A stretch of DNA of 64,000 bases, from contig JAPYXD010000555.1 in NCBI GenBank assembly GCA_030998225.1, positions 7,812,001 to 7,876,000 of the forward strand. Reading direction: 5' to 3'. The notes beneath the pieces are model-generated. The model was given only the letters and a program-made list of their open reading frames with translations. It did not search any database and had not been told where the DNA came from. The first letter of the stretch is position 1. Every line of letters begins with the position of its first letter. The stretch is from Diplolepis rosae. Lineage: Eukaryota; Arthropoda; Insecta; Hymenoptera; Diplolepididae. The translations under genes and the position numbers were made by a program. This document shows, one piece after another, positions 22,340-36,100 of the stretch.

Positions 22340-23029
22340 TTAACCGACGCAACAGAAAACAATTCTGCGCTTTTTTCTCTGTTTCTTTGTGCTAATCATA
22401 CTTTGTCTGCCCGAGTCACATAAATGTTTCATTGAGGAATAATCACTTGTGAAAGATGAAGTGTTTCCGCTTAAATAATTAAATTTTGCAAGAGAAGATA
22501 CGGAGCTAGATAATGTTTTTTTGCTCTCAAAAGCACTGGCATTTGGAACAAGTACAATTTCTTTAAGATTATTCCGAGAATCTTTTAGAGATCCTAAAGA
22601 AAACTGATCTTCACAAAGTTCCAGTTTGTTAAAATAACTTTCATTTTCTAAATTTTCGCAATAATTAGATACATTGATTTCTTGTAAAGGTAAAAAATGT
22701 GATCGGGATATTCGAAACCACGAAACATCAGAATTCAAATCGCAGGAATAACTTTTACATTCCCTTTTAACAACAGCTGGGAATTCCTTCTCCAAAAAGA
22801 TATTAAACGGCTTTTCTCCAATGACAATATTTTTCGAATCAACTTTATAAGTAACATTATCATGAACCTTCGTTTTCGTTTTGGAGACAATGGAAGACAG
22901 ACTTTTCTCAACAAGTATAAGGCTCTCATCTTGAGTTTTGAAGTCGACGCGGGGTTTCTTGGAGAGAAAATAATTTTTATTACAAAAATAATCATCAAAA
23001 GTAGTCACATCTATTTTGGGCAACGACTG
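22340..23029 (-). CDS. In-frame 229-codon extension after the GCP3 stop (readthrough or alternative last exon)
   Basis: Immediately after the GCP3 TGA (23032-23030) the same frame stays open for 229 codons to a TAA at 22342-22340. In DNA this AT-rich such length is very unlikely by chance. There is no ATG in the first roughly 190 codons; the only two are close to the end (SSMKHL, QSMIS), so independent AUG initiation of most of it is impossible. Context AAG TGA CAG has the C after TGA that favours readthrough. Alternatively, a pyrimidine run (cctttctttc) and CAG at 23027 form a 3' splice site whose phase (0) matches the preceding donor at 23334, giving an alternative last exon. The protein is Ser/Lys-rich with a basic cluster KKQRKKRR at the end; no known domain. 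A recently gained stop is also possible. Confidence 0.6.
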   Translation of the reverse strand, partial: QSLPKIDVTTFDDYFCNKNYFLSKKPRVDFKTQDESLILVEKSLSSIVSKTKTKVHDNVTYKVDSKNIVIGEKPFNIFLEKEFPAVVKRECKSYSCDLNSDVSWFRISRSHFLPLQEINVSNYCENLENESYFNKLELCEDQFSLGSLKDSRNNLKEIVLVPNASAFESKKTLSSSVSSLAKFNYLSGNTSSFTSDYSSMKHLCDSGRQSMISTKKQRKKRRIVFCCVG

Positions 23030-26000
23030 TCACTTGCATGAAAGAAAGGATTGATCGCTTTGCCTTCGATGCTGGTAAGTAAGAGGCGCGACCAAACGAC
23101 TATCCTTACTTTTGTAATATTCGTTAAAGTCCAATCGAACGCTTAAAAGTTGTAGGGAAACATCTTCTGCCGATGCCAGCATCAGAAGAAACTTTTTAAC
23201 ACGATCCTCAAAACAAAAAGGAGAATTATTAAAACACAATAAATATAAGTAGTTATGAAGTTGAATATTAATATTTTATAGAATTAAATTAGTTGTTAAT
23301 AATTATTATACTTATTATTACAATAGTTATTACCTGATAGGTCGCAGAAAGAACTTTTAATTGCCGTGAGAGTGTAGAGAGATATTTATTAAATGCATTT
23401 CGTCGTTCTGTATTTGTCGTATCAGTACTATGCGATCGTCCCCACTTATTTGCTTGCACGTTTGTATCCTCGATACGTTTCTCACTTTTTAATCTTGCTT
23501 CGTATTCCTGCATTGCTCGAGTTAAAAATGTGTCTTCAAGATTTTGGAGATCGAGGATTGGACTATATACAGATCGCAAATGGTCTCTTAGTTCCTAAAA
23601 TAAAAAATAATATACCTATTTCTTACAAATACCTGATAACTTTAAAAACAAATAATAATTCCAAGTTACTGAGTTTTCTAAACGTACGCGAGAATTTTCG
23701 TCCAAAAGTGTTCCCTTTCTTACTGATTCAACAAAGTGATTATGAGCCACAATTATGTCATCTAGAGACGACGCCTGTCCTAACTGTTTAGCAAAAACGT
23801 CCCACGAACATTCTATGACCTCGAAAAGGAAATAATATTGCATCTGATGCACAAGATGAACCATACTGCTCGTAATCAAGTGAATGTGATTTTGAATCGG
23901 CAAAACCTCTGGCATTTTCCTGAACATCTTCGCAGAAGTAATTTGCTGTTTCCAAATCGCTGATAAAATCGTTTCCATTCGCTTAGCTCTCCACAGCAAG
24001 AAAAACACAGTTTGGTATATTTGTCTGCATGGCTCTAAAATCTAAAATCAGAATAAGAAATTCATAATATTTACCGGCGATTTATAAAGATATATTTAGG
24101 GTTTTATTTTACCGTTCCAATTGGTTCGTCGACATTGTAATCGAGGGCAAAAACATCCCAGCCAGTTTCATTTTCCGATGAAGTTAATAATCTGACGTCT
24201 AGCCGCCTTTGAACGTCAGCATCCTCTAATTTTGTACTCGTAGCTCTTAGAGCTGTTTCAAGAATTGATGACAAATTGTGAGGATAAAGGGAATTCGCAG
24301 CTTTAGCCAATTCGGGCCTATAAAATTGCAAGAAATTATCTTAATATTTATCATTCCACTCATTTGCTTAAATGTCCTTTGAAAAAATTCGCTCACTCTA
24401 TCAGATGCATCAGGTGTTGTACAAAATGCCCCTGACCAAGCAGCAAATATCCTTTTATTCCTTGCAGATGATCCATGAGATGATACTGCTTCGTCAAAAT
24501 TTCAACGACCCTTGTAGAAGTTTCTTTATATGCAGCATCCATCATTGTTTGCAGTTGACCATCCGGATCCATGTCAAAAAAAGCTTCTACTATAAAAATG
24601 AAATATCGCATAAACCTCAAAATTATTAACTGTATTTTATAAAAATTGCCTAATTTCTGAATACAAAATTTTTAATTTTAAACATACCATTATATTTTTC
24701 ATGATCCTCTTTGAAGAGCTCCATACCTCTTCCCTGAAGTGGAGCAAAGTCTTTGCACACCTCTCTTAGAAAATTGATACTCTTTCCAGTTCCTAGGATC
24801 TTCTTAGCCTGTGACTTACTTATAAATGAAGGAACCATTTCATTTCGTACTTGGTATTTTTCATGCCACATTCTGTCACCAGCAACATCTGCGCGAGCTT
24901 CGATAAAGAACTCTTGATAAGGATCGTCCAATTCCCCGTCCGTGATCCACCGCATCAGCATGCTGTAAAGTGGATGGCAAACATTCTCCAAAATCCTCTT
25001 CACAAGCTTCCTTACTCCAGTGTCACCGTGATGATTAAATTCATAAACGGCAGAAGTTAATGCACCTCCTTTTTGACTCTGACAGACATTTACAATACTT
25101 GCAAGACGTTTTAGAGTTTGCAAAGGATCGTAAGCCCAAAGGTGGAGGTGAGAGAGTGTCACACCTTCGAGGCCTAGAGTATTGTGTCCTCTGGATGATT
25201 AATAATAATGGTTACATTAAAAAGGAATAACTAGATAAAAATCAGTCTTTTATACTTGATAAAATACACAAATATGAATTAATAATTATTTACCTATTCA
25301 CTTCTTCCTGTATTATTGCGATAAATCGGTAATATTCCGATAGTTCTTTGTGAAGAGTAGCAACAAAACTATCAACAACTCTTCCAGAACCACTCTTTCC
25401 CATTCGTTCTAAGCCTCTTCTTACCACGTTGTGCAAATACCCTAGTTCGCTAAGCCTCAAAAGTGCTTGTTTGTGTGACCTGTTTACCTTAGCAAGGGGG
25501 TCAATTTGAAAACCGTAATTAGAATCAAGTTTAAGGACTTTTCCTTCAATGCCTTGAAAAGAGTAAATCAAGTCTTGAACTAAAACATCTTCTGAAATAC
25601 ATTCCTCATTAAATATCCTAGTTGGATTTAACGACAAACTGCGCAAATTTATTTCCGTGTTTCCCAGTGGCATAATTTGTCCTTGAGAGAAGGACGATTG
25701 AGAAGATTGGGCTGAAACATTAATTATTTGTTTCATTCATAATTTCAAAACGAATGAAATAGTTTTATATTGCGAAATATTTTACTTTATAAATACTTCT
25801 GAATAATAAAAGAGAATTACCGCTTGTAGAAGCAACCGGAAAATTTGAACCCAATCTCATATCTGGGAATGAAAAGGTTTTCTCTTTAACTTGTTCTGTA
25901 GATTGAGTAAGATGAAGAAGAAAAACCAAAACACTCAGACGATTTTTTAGAGGCTGTAAAAGTGATAAATTATAAGTAATATTACTTTATACAGAGAAAA

Positions 26001-26809
26001 ATGTACAGAAAATGAAAAAGTAATTCTTACGCCATCTTTTAAATCGTTGTGCAGTTTGTCAAACTGTAACGCATCCCTTGCAGATAAATTTCCTTTTATC
26101 TGATTAGCAACTGTCATTTCATCCTCTCGCAAGGTTTCTATACCTTGTGTCGAAGACAGCAATCCCAACGAAAATCTCAAAAATCTTCTAATTACATCTG
26201 TACAAAGTATAATTAAATATTTCCACAATTTTGAATCAAATATTTCTCCGGAGTTCATAATTGAAATATGAATTGCATTATAAGAATATAATATAAAATT
26301 ATTTGAAAAAATAGAACGTTAGAGTAAAATAGGAATTTGGTCTTATTTACATAATTATTTGTAGCTGTAAGATGACAACTGAATGTCAGTATTTTTTACT
26401 TTTTCTTTGCACAAGATATTTCAGACTTCAGACGTATAGAAAATTGAAAAAAATAAAAATGAAGAATATAATAATTAATTACATTCGAAATTTGAAGTCC
26501 AAACCAGCCATATAAATTTTTTAACTATTTAAACTATCTTTCTTAAAAATGTATATCTGCAAGAACGGCAAAATTAACATTTTTCCTAGTAGATTAGTGA
26601 CATCGATAATTTCTATAAATGTGCTAAGATATTTGAATTTTAGCTGCATTTTCAATGTGTACATAGAATTAGAAAAAAACAGATACATATAGTTTAAATT
26701 GTTAAAAAGACAAAAAGAACATAACCTCACCTGGTTTTTGATCTCCACACAGAGAAATAACCATTTTTTGAACCAAATCACTTACTGTCTCTGTTTCTGT
26801 TGCACTCAT
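23030..26809 (-). CDS. Grip91: Gamma-tubulin complex component 3 (GCP3)
   Basis: Ten exons read by hand, all GT-AG and phases closing to 835 aa: 26731-26809, 26031-26197, 25821-25953, 25294-25711, 24688-25190, 24397-24589, 24113-24317, 23670-24041, 23334-23594, 23030-23206. Recognised from GRIP1/GRIP2-domain motifs: LSELGYLHNVVRRGLERM, RWITDGELDDPYQEFF, GKSINFLREVC, GYLLLGQGHFVQHL, LYPHNLSSILETALRAT, RRLDVRLL, FFLLWRAKRMETIL, VHLVHQMQYYFLFEV and the end LLSVRLDFNEYYKSKDSR. GCP3 is a core subunit of the gamma-tubulin ring complex that nucleates microtubules at centrosomes and spindle poles. Length is slightly below vertebrate GCP3 (about 907 aa), mainly in the variable linker before GRIP1. It ends at the usual place, which makes the long open frame after its stop unusual. 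Divergent from Nup133. Confidence 0.95.
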
Positions 26810-27424
26810 TGTTATTTTATCTGATACGCTATGAAATCGCAATGAAAATAACACGATAGAACGATTATGTTTACAAAATTCAAAATCAAGTGACACTTAT
26901 GTCACACTTACTCATTATTATTTACTTGCAAGAAGTTTGTACATACATAATAGGTGTTAACTACCATAAACGTCTGCATGATCAGACATCAATTTTTTTA
27001 TGAAAAATTAAGGCTACAAGCTATTAACAATTGGAGAATGAAATTGAATTTAATGTAATCCATACACGAACAATATCGCGTATTTTACACAAAAATTTCG
27101 AGATTTTTGGAATTTTGTTGATATGGCCAAACATGACCAACTATCAACAGCTAAACTTCTAAATTCATGATTCACGGGCCAAAAGGTTGGTAAGATCGGT
27201 AAGATGAGAGAGATCTCCCTTTTTATTCTTTCGGATTGGTTCATTTGAATTTCTGTTGCGCACGCATTCCCGGCGTTGACGGCCGCCATAACATAACCTA
27301 GTTTTTACCCTAAAATCACACACTCTTTAAAATTGTACACAATTCTTATTTTTATTCGTGAAATTTTGTAGAATATTTTGTACTTAAAGTGAATGAAATT
27401 TGTTGTGAATGCCTACAAGTAAAA
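26810..27424. promoter_or_regulatory. 615-bp divergent promoter region of GCP3 and Nup133
   Basis: Spacer between two opposite ATGs of housekeeping genes, so a shared bidirectional promoter is likely. It contains a locally GC-rich patch (27260-27295, around cattcccggcgttgacggccgcc) next to cataacataacctag, plausible for the start regions. No TATA box is convincing. Confidence 0.55.
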
Positions 27425-30400
27425 ATGGATCGTAAAAGTATTGGAAATTTATTGGGGAAGAGTTTTAATTCCCCGCGAAAACGAATGTCAATTGTTCAAT
27501 CTTTAAAGAGAAACAGCTCGTAAGTTCAGTATTCATCCAAAATAATGTTTTGACTTAATTCTTAATGTTAATCATTTTATTTTTATTCAAAGACATACAT
27601 GATTCTTGGACTAAAATCTATATTTTGTTATTTTCATTAGTCACAAAATTCTAGGTTATGTTCAGTTCGTTAATAATTTAATAATAACTTGTGTTTTATT
27701 TTCAGGACATTGAGTGTATCAGGGCGCTCGAATCAATCGACTCAAATAATTTATCGCACTGCATGCCATATAGTGGAAAACTTTGGTTCATCATTGCCAG
27801 TTTTAGTAACTGAAGCATTGACATTCGTTGATCGAAATACCTCAGTCAGTGTTGGAGTTTCTGTGGACGGATGGGTATGGCTCGTGTGTGGTCGACGTTT
27901 ACTTGTATGGCAATGCAAAACAACTATCCATGACGCTAAACAAAGACGTACATTTAAAAGCCAGTGCCGAGAACTTCTTTTGCCTCAAAGCGATATTGCT
28001 CACAAAGCAGAATGTATTGCTGTGTGGCTTCCAACAGGGCACCAGGTTAGATATATATTTATTGAAGTGATAAATTAAAATTAGCTCGTGATTATCGTTC
28101 ATTTATATTTGTTATTGTAATGATTTCAGGTACCTAGTTGTATGGCAGTTTCTCCAGAAGGAGTGGTTCGATACTGGGCAAGTGTAGCTCACGAGGGTTC
28201 GTCTGTAGAAACAAGTGCAGAATTAGCTGGGCAGGAAGTAGATTGTCTGACCTATGTTCCTGGCCATGGTTGCATTCTCGCGACTACAACTTGCACAGTT
28301 GCGTTTCTGCAACCTCAGTTTGTTAATGGGAGAAATACTATTTCTTGTCGCGTTCTTCGCACGAGTCAAGGATGGCTCGGTGGTATAGGTCGAAGAATGT
28401 CTTCCCTTATTTTCGGAGCTATTCCGCAATCTCCTATTACAGAAACGGTATATCTTGTTATTACTTTTTAATCTTATGATTTTGTGTATTTTTAAGAAAA
28501 TGTCTGAGTCTGAATTTGTTTTCAGAAATTGGTAAAGGTTGTCTGCACCAGTCTTAGTGAAAAAGGATCCAGAGTATTGATTCTTGCAGGCTCTTCCTTA
28601 CAGTTTTGGTCTTTTCCTCAAGGAGAACAAGAAAAAATGGAGTTTGATGAAGACATTGGACAGATTGTCTCACAAGCTTTCCAGCGGAGAATTTGGGTAA
28701 CTTTGCTGTTTTCAAAAGCTATTTAAAAAAAAGCAGCAGAAAAATTCGAATAAATTTAATTTGATACAGGAATCGAGTGCATGCAATCCTCAAAACGTGG
28801 ACACGTGGTTAATCGACATGCAGCCATACGAGGAAGGAATAGTTTTATTAATGGCTGCTCACAGTCCAGAAGTTTCTCCCACGATACATTTTGCGATAGG
28901 TAAAATTATAATCCATAAAATAATTACGTATAAAATTGCATAAATAATTATTCTCCGTGTTGAATTATTTGTTCTCTTACAGGATTCATACCTCTTAGTG
29001 GAACTAATTTAGCTAACTCTTTCAAATGGTTTATGCCCATAAAGCTGGGCCATCTAATGTATCATGAAGAAATAGAACCAATGATTTTATCATATCGTTT
29101 TATACTCTCTGGATGGGAAACAATTATTTATAATCAGCACAATGTCGTTATTATTAATAGTGAGTATTGAGTATTTACAATTCTCAGTACGTCAAACAGT
29201 CTTTTAATTGTTTATGAATAATCTATTTGACTTTTAGCACTTGCTGAGCACGAACAAGACAAAATTGATTTAGTAAGAGGAGGAGAAGATACTATTCTCG
29301 GTGGGGCCTTATGTTCAGGAACTCCTGTGTTGTTTACCAGAAATCTCGGACTTGTTTCTATTATACCGAACGATTTTACCACTCAGGACTTTAATGCGTT
29401 AGAACTTTTTTAAAACTTTTTAATCATTTATTTTTAAATATTTCTTTATTTTAGATATTGAATTTCTTTCGTGTAATTTAACAGAAGTTATTCGGATGTC
29501 AGTGCAAGTATGGATTATAGTTGTAATACGAGCATAGCTGGGGAAAATTTTTATACTGCAACGAGCAATGAGGAATTGCAGGAAATGTTTTGTAGATCGG
29601 ATCCTGCGGCCCAACTACGAGCCGCCTTTCTTTTTCGATTACGTCAAAATAAAGTACAATTTTAGTGTTAGCTAATTAATGTTAATTAATCAGAATGTTA
29701 AATAACTTTTATGCATTTTTTTTCAGGCGCAGTGTGAAGAAATTCTATCCCAACTTTTTCCGATGCAAGAAGAGCCAGTTATGGATATTGATGCAAATCT
29801 TGATACCCTTATCTTAAAAGTTGCAAAAGATTTAATCGATGATTATCCTGCTAACGATCCACGATGGACAAATCACAGAGATTTATGTAAATAACTCTTT
29901 CATAATGGTTTCTTGATTTTTATATTTTAATTTAAATTTTCGTTCTATTATTCAATTTTTTCAGCTGTAACATTAAACTCTGTCACTTCCATGCATATTC
30001 CACATCAGTTAGAAGCTAAACAGAAAGCACTAGACCTTTTCATATCATTTCTCAAGGAATACGGATTGTGGGACAGGGTAAGTAATGATTTAATCGTTTA
30101 TTGTAATTGGTGAAACCGGTCCTTATATTTTCTAGACGAGAGATACTATTTTGTAAATTTTGCAGTTCTGTGCTGTCTCCTATAGAGGAATAATTATGAC
30201 GACATCCTACGTTTTATCTGAGTATGCTGAAAAAATTGTAGCTTCATTGTCAATTTACAATCTCCAACAGAGGTAAGTTGTAATTATTTTTCAAATTTGT
30301 ATTTTAAAATTACTATTCAAGTTAATTTGTTACTTCATGGAAATTTTGTAATCAGATATCCAGAGATAGTGGATTCTATCATAGAAAAAACTTTGAAACC

Positions 30401-33079
30401 CGAAGCCTACGTGTCTAATGAACTCAGTTCACATGATATATTTTATCGAGAAGTCAGTACAGTTCATCGATTTATACCGAATTTGGTAAATAGCGCGGTA
30501 GAAGTAACTCAGACAGAAAGACCTGCACAACAAATTTCTCAGTACCTAATGCAAGTTAATACAATTCTCCTGGTATGAAATATTAATTGATATATGCACG
30601 TGCATAATTCTTTTGCGCGAGTCCACGATCATTTCAAATCTTCTAGAGTATGGCATATGATCTAATTTAAAGAATAGGTTAATGCCTACTCTAATTTATA
30701 ATTCACTCTATTACTATTGTTAAATATAATTATTAACATGAGTTCCGTGTGTTATTATACTTTTTATGGGCTTTGAAATTGAAAATTAATAATTAAAATC
30801 AGTTATTTTGCTTGAAAGAAACTGAAATTGCTCTAGGACTCGTATTTAGAATAAAATATTGTTATGAAACAAAAATGATGCTATTTATTACTTTGTTTGT
30901 AGAGTATATTACACGAAGTAGTAAAGTATAGACAGTACAACGCGAAGAGATTCGCGCCTTCGATGTGTTCGAGTGGTATTGCTGAATATCTTCCTTGGAC
31001 GGCTGCAACTGGAAAACACGGTTTGAGAACTTGCCTCAATACAATGGTCAGTAAATATGTAATAATAATAATATCCCATTTTTTGTTTCATAGTTTTTAT
31101 GAAGATCCCCTAAAATACCTTAAATTTAAAATTATTAAGATTTTGAAACCAAAACTCATTTGATTTTTTTTTATTTATCATAAACAATGTGAAAAGTGAC
31201 TTTGAACATTTGATTACATAAGTATTAAAATATCTGCTAGTTGAATTAAAGAGAAAAAATAAGAGCCTAATTTTCAATCATTTGGGAAAATCGGTTTTGT
31301 ATAAATGTAAATGAGAGATACTTTAATATTAAAAACATTAACTCACTTAAAATTAATAATTTTCAATATTAATAAATATTTATGTACAAGTCCGAAACAT
31401 ATTATTATGAAAAACACATCACTTCTAATAAAATTATTTTCCCTTTTTGCCCCTCGAAATTCAACTTTTGAGCTACTATAATCCCTGTTATCGATAGTTA
31501 TATTATTTTATCTTTTGGCTTGAATTTCAGCAATCACTGACTCTAAAGCACGGCGTAGTTGGAACTAATGACTCCTCTGTGCGAAATGAGCTTTACGAAC
31601 AATTGGTTAGCCTTATAGATTTAATACTTGATGGGAGAAAGTGCCATTTGGAAAGCATTCGAGGAACTGAGAAGTTCGAAATTCTTTTGAAACAGTATGA
31701 AGCAGAGCGAACAAACCTGATCCAGCCTCTTGGTAAGTTAATTTCGAAAATGAAGATATTTATTAAAACTAATTTTTAATATTTTTTATTATTTCATTAA
31801 ATGACACTTTTTCAATAGTGAAAGAAGAGCAATACGAAAATGCAGCAATGCTTGCTGAAAAATACTGTGACTTTGCATCCTTAATTCAGATATGCGAACT
31901 CACAAATAACAAAAATCGTCTCGATAGTTATATGGAGAGATTCGCGTCCGAAGATTTTGCAGGATTTCTCTTTTCTTGGTAGGTAAAATTTCATTAGACA
32001 AATATAGTAAAAATTTATTTTTTCTTTTATAAAAGATAAAAGTACAAATTGAATTTTTTTTAGGTACATTAGAGACGGCCGTCAGGGGCAGTTAATAGAA
32101 CGTTGCAGACGCGGTGGAGCTCCAGAATTAACAGAAAGATTATCAGAACTTCCTGCAATATCTTGGGTGCAAACAGCTTTAATGGATGAGTTGCGTCTTG
32201 CAGCAAACACTCTTCATTCCTTAGCATTACAAGAATGTGAACTCGTAACAAGGAAAAAGGTACAAAGACAATTTTATTTCCGAATTCATAATATTTACAA
32301 ATTAAAAATTGCAGCTTCCAAAGGTCTAATTGCATTTAAATTTAAATTATTTTCAGACAATGTTGTCACTCGCAAAACTCGCTCTTCTAGCTTCCGATCA
32401 GCCAGAAAATGAAATAACAGATTACATTAGAAAAATAAATACTGATTTAGCTTTGATCGCTCATCAAGAAGATCTTCCAGCCCAGGTGCTTGCAACCTAC
32501 GGATACGATATTGATAAGCTCAGAGTACTTACCCCAACCGAACTCATAATTGTCAGTATTCAATTTTTCATTTATTTAAGGGATTATTTAGGGATCCGTT
32601 AAATTAAAACTTCTTCTTTTTTGAATTTCTTTTTTTAGTTGTACACCTGTGAGGAGAATACAGTCGCAAACGAATATGACTTCAAGAAAGCTCTTGATTT
32701 ATTGGATTTCGTGGAACAAGAAGATGAGAAAGCTTCTCTAAAGTTAAGAATTTGGGCTCGAGTGGCTCGACGAGATAAGTGGGATACTGTTAGCAAAAAT
32801 CCCGAGCAACAAGTACAGGAAACCATGTTTTTCAAACTGATGGACCTCAACCACTTTATGGGTGAGACAATTTGATACCTTTAATTTTTCTAGTTTAAAA
32901 GTAGAGTTTGCAGACAAAACTGACTGACACCATATTATTTTCAAGGAAACAAAGTCGAAGACTTTCTACCGTCGGTTGATCTACTTCTTGCGGAACAAGA
33001 ATTGGGTGACCTTGCCGCTTCTAGCAATTTTCAGTATCTCATCAAATTAGTTTACGAGTACGCTTATCATAATTATTAA
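27425..33079 (+). CDS. Nup133: Nucleoporin Nup133
   Basis: Nineteen exons, phases closing to 1136 aa (vertebrate Nup133 about 1156): 27425-27519, 27706-28045, 28130-28447, 28526-28696, 28770-28899, 28983-29159, 29238-29397, 29485-29653, 29727-29886, 29965-30077, 30166-30272, 30356-30572, 30903-31046, 31531-31732, 31819-31978, 32064-32259, 32357-32551, 32639-32861, 32946-33079. N-terminal part forms the beta-propeller (VSVGVSVDGWVWLVCGRRLL, QVPSCMAVSPEGVVRYWASV, GWLGGIGRRMSSLIFG); the rest is the alpha-helical stack (YCDFASLIQICE, FASEDFAGFLFSWYIRDGRQ, LTPTELII). Nup133 belongs to the Nup107-160 Y-complex of the nuclear pore scaffold. Start chosen at the first ATG (MDRKSIGNLLGKSFNSPRKR), basic as in homologues. 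AATAAA at 33145-33150. Its 3' end converges with the next gene, 98 bp between stops. Confidence 0.95.
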
Positions 33080-33177
33080 TTGTTAATATAAGAACAAAGA
33101 ACAAGAAACTGCTTTTTTTTCGTTGTAAATTTCTCAGGTTTTTCAATAAATTGTCTCTTTTTCACAAAATATTTTAC

Positions 33178-36100
33178 TTAATCTTTATAAAAAATAAAAA
33201 CAAGTAATAAAGCAAAAATTAATAAACTACATTCAGGAATAATTTTACTAGAATGTGAATAATGCAAATTCGCAATGCGTAATATGTATCTCACTTGATC
33301 TGGAGATTTGCAATCCATTTCTGAAAAAATATAATAATCAGAAATCAGATTTGAAACTTGAATAATTGAACACAATATTTTAATTATCAGTTTAAATATG
33401 AAACTCACCAGCGCATCTAGTTAACGATGTTACATTTTGTACCTGGTAATAGACATTAGGACACTTTTTCTTTTTCGAACAATTCGAGTAATCTTCAAAA
33501 CTAATATCATCAAAATCATTCATGAACTGACAATAAAAATTATTTTGTGCCTCATTGATTTTCCACTTCGTCCAGGTACAAATTTGAATCTTACCATATC
33601 CAACGCCATGAATCTATATATAAAGTACATGATGAAGTATGACGTAATTTCTTTTTTCTAATGATATTTATTTTGATTAGTTACCGTTAATGTAATTTTC
33701 TTGGTGTTTGATCTCCAGAGCGAATGTAATTTATACGTGATTGATTGTTGAGGACTAATATAATCTTCCATTTGGGTTTTTACTCCTTGCGTTCTGACTT
33801 GACAGTAGATTGGTCTTAAACTTACAGGAACTATTAACATTATTCAATCAAAATATTTGTAATTAATTCTTACGTTAATTATAATTTTTTAATTTTATAC
33901 ATTAAAAAATATATTGATTATATGTAAAATACCTTCTGATAGATGTCTTGATATATCTCGTATATTGGAACTTCGTATCAAGCGGTCTTCATCAGAGATG
34001 ACAAACTTTTTGAATAGCTCAACATTGCTTTCGCTTACAAAATATAGGAAATAAATTTCTGCGGAAAGAACAGGATTTCAAGTAGTGTAATATTTTGTAA
34101 TAAAATTAATTTTTATTAAATATACAAAAAAATACAAAGTACTATTTCTTCAAAAAATGAATTACCTGGGTGTTTTAGTTTGATTTGATTAATCAAAACT
34201 AATGATGATTGCTGCTCACTTTCACTTAATTGAGCTCGAGGTGCGAGCAATACAACAGCCTGGCCAATACTTCCAATTAAGCATTTTTTTCTGTTTTCTT
34301 CCCACACAGTGTCCAAATATTTAAAAACAGTTGCAAGAACTGCGGTATAATTCAAGTTTACGGGCCCTAAGAAAATGGATACAAATTAGTAAAAGTAATA
34401 AAATAATTGAAAAATGTTTAATGAATCTTACATGTAATTCTCGTCAAATTATTAAGATTCGCATAAATTGAAGCGGGACTATTTGTAACATTAAACAACC
34501 ATTCGCCACTTGATCCTTGTATCAAACCCATTTTGGAGGAAAATATCGAGACGTCGATATCTTCTATTAAAACTCTATACCAGAATAATGAATTAATGAA
34601 AAATTAATTTCTAAACTTGAATTGAGTATCTTTTTCAATTATTTTTCTGGAAATGACTCACGATAAAAAATCAATGGTATATTCTTTTGACCAAGCTCCA
34701 TCGAATGCAACGAAAACTTCCACTCTTGGCCGAAAAACTTCTCTCCGACAGTTCATCTCCGTGAAGACATGATTATTTGTATAATAAGTAAAAGTAGTTG
34801 TAGCATAATTAACTAAGCGTTGAATAGCTTCATCTGTCATGTATGCATCTCCGTTTTGAAAAGCCAGTATTTTAGAAATGGCGAAAGTCTACTTAAGTAA
34901 TTAATTGAAGCAGAAATAATGATTAAATAATGAAAGAAATAGAGATTAGTAATTGAATACTTAATGCATTATAAAGTAATTATCTATTTTGATAGAGACC
35001 TGTTCTTCCAAAACCGTCCCTGGGGCTATCTGAACAAAATTTCTTCCTCTTTCGCAAGCTTTTATATTTTTATTCAACGATAATCCTCGATCAGAGTAAT
35101 ACATGTCTAAAACTTGACTCAATCGAAGACTCTGAATGGTTTTAATCCACACTGGTAAATTCTTAGCAATTATAAGACCTGAAAAGTAATAAAAAATGAA
35201 AAAGTCTTGAGAAGTATTGAAAAAAATGCATTTCGTAACCATCAACTACCATCGATGCTTCCAATGATTTCTGCTCTTGTTGCATCGAAAAATCCACGTT
35301 TATTAGAAACGTAAAATATAGCAGGACGTATTGTACTATTCCAAAAACCAGTTGCTCCAATTGACATTTCGGAACGAACGATTGGACCTTGATAAATGAC
35401 GACTTCTGCTAATTCACCTAAAATTAAATTAATTTATTTTTTGACTTTCATATGTAAATGCCAATAAAAAATACCTGCAAGTGTTGCAACCCAAACATTA
35501 TCAAGTTTAGTCGTCATAGAAGAAATTGATTGGATCCACATTGATCTTTGTAATATCATTTGACTTTTGGGTATGATTAAGTCAACTTCCTTTTCATTAT
35601 ATCCAAAATTGTTAAATGAGTTATTTGTCGAAATATCTAAAGTGTAGAACTAATTAATATGTAATAACTAGTTAACACCAACTTTATTTAATGTGCGGAA
35701 CATAAATACCAAAATTATTTTCTGAAATTAAATTAATCGTACTTGAATATCTTTGATCAGCTAATGAAAGTAGCATGTTTAGTTGTACTTTTTGTGGCTC
35801 GAGGGCAGCTGCAATTGCACTGATTGCATTCCCAAGAGCAATTGTGCCAAATGGTGTTGAAATCACTCCATTTTCCTTCGGACAAATTTGCTTTTCTTCA
35901 ATTGTATTTCTACCTATGGAATTTAATTATTAAGCTTCTGTGACTTTTTTTCGTCTATATATAAGAATTACAACAATATTAAGAACAAAATAATTCCATA
36001 ATTTCCACAAAGAAACCAAAGAAATTTGTAATCAAATCCCTACTTGAAATCAATATTATTCAGTCATCAATCTCACCTATAATTTTTTCGATGGGACCAG

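Noticed and set aside
27050..27289. 79-codon minus-strand frame starting MAAVNAGNACATEIQM
   Set aside because: Lies in the GCP3/Nup133 spacer; could be an upstream frame or 5' UTR, but lacks family similarity.
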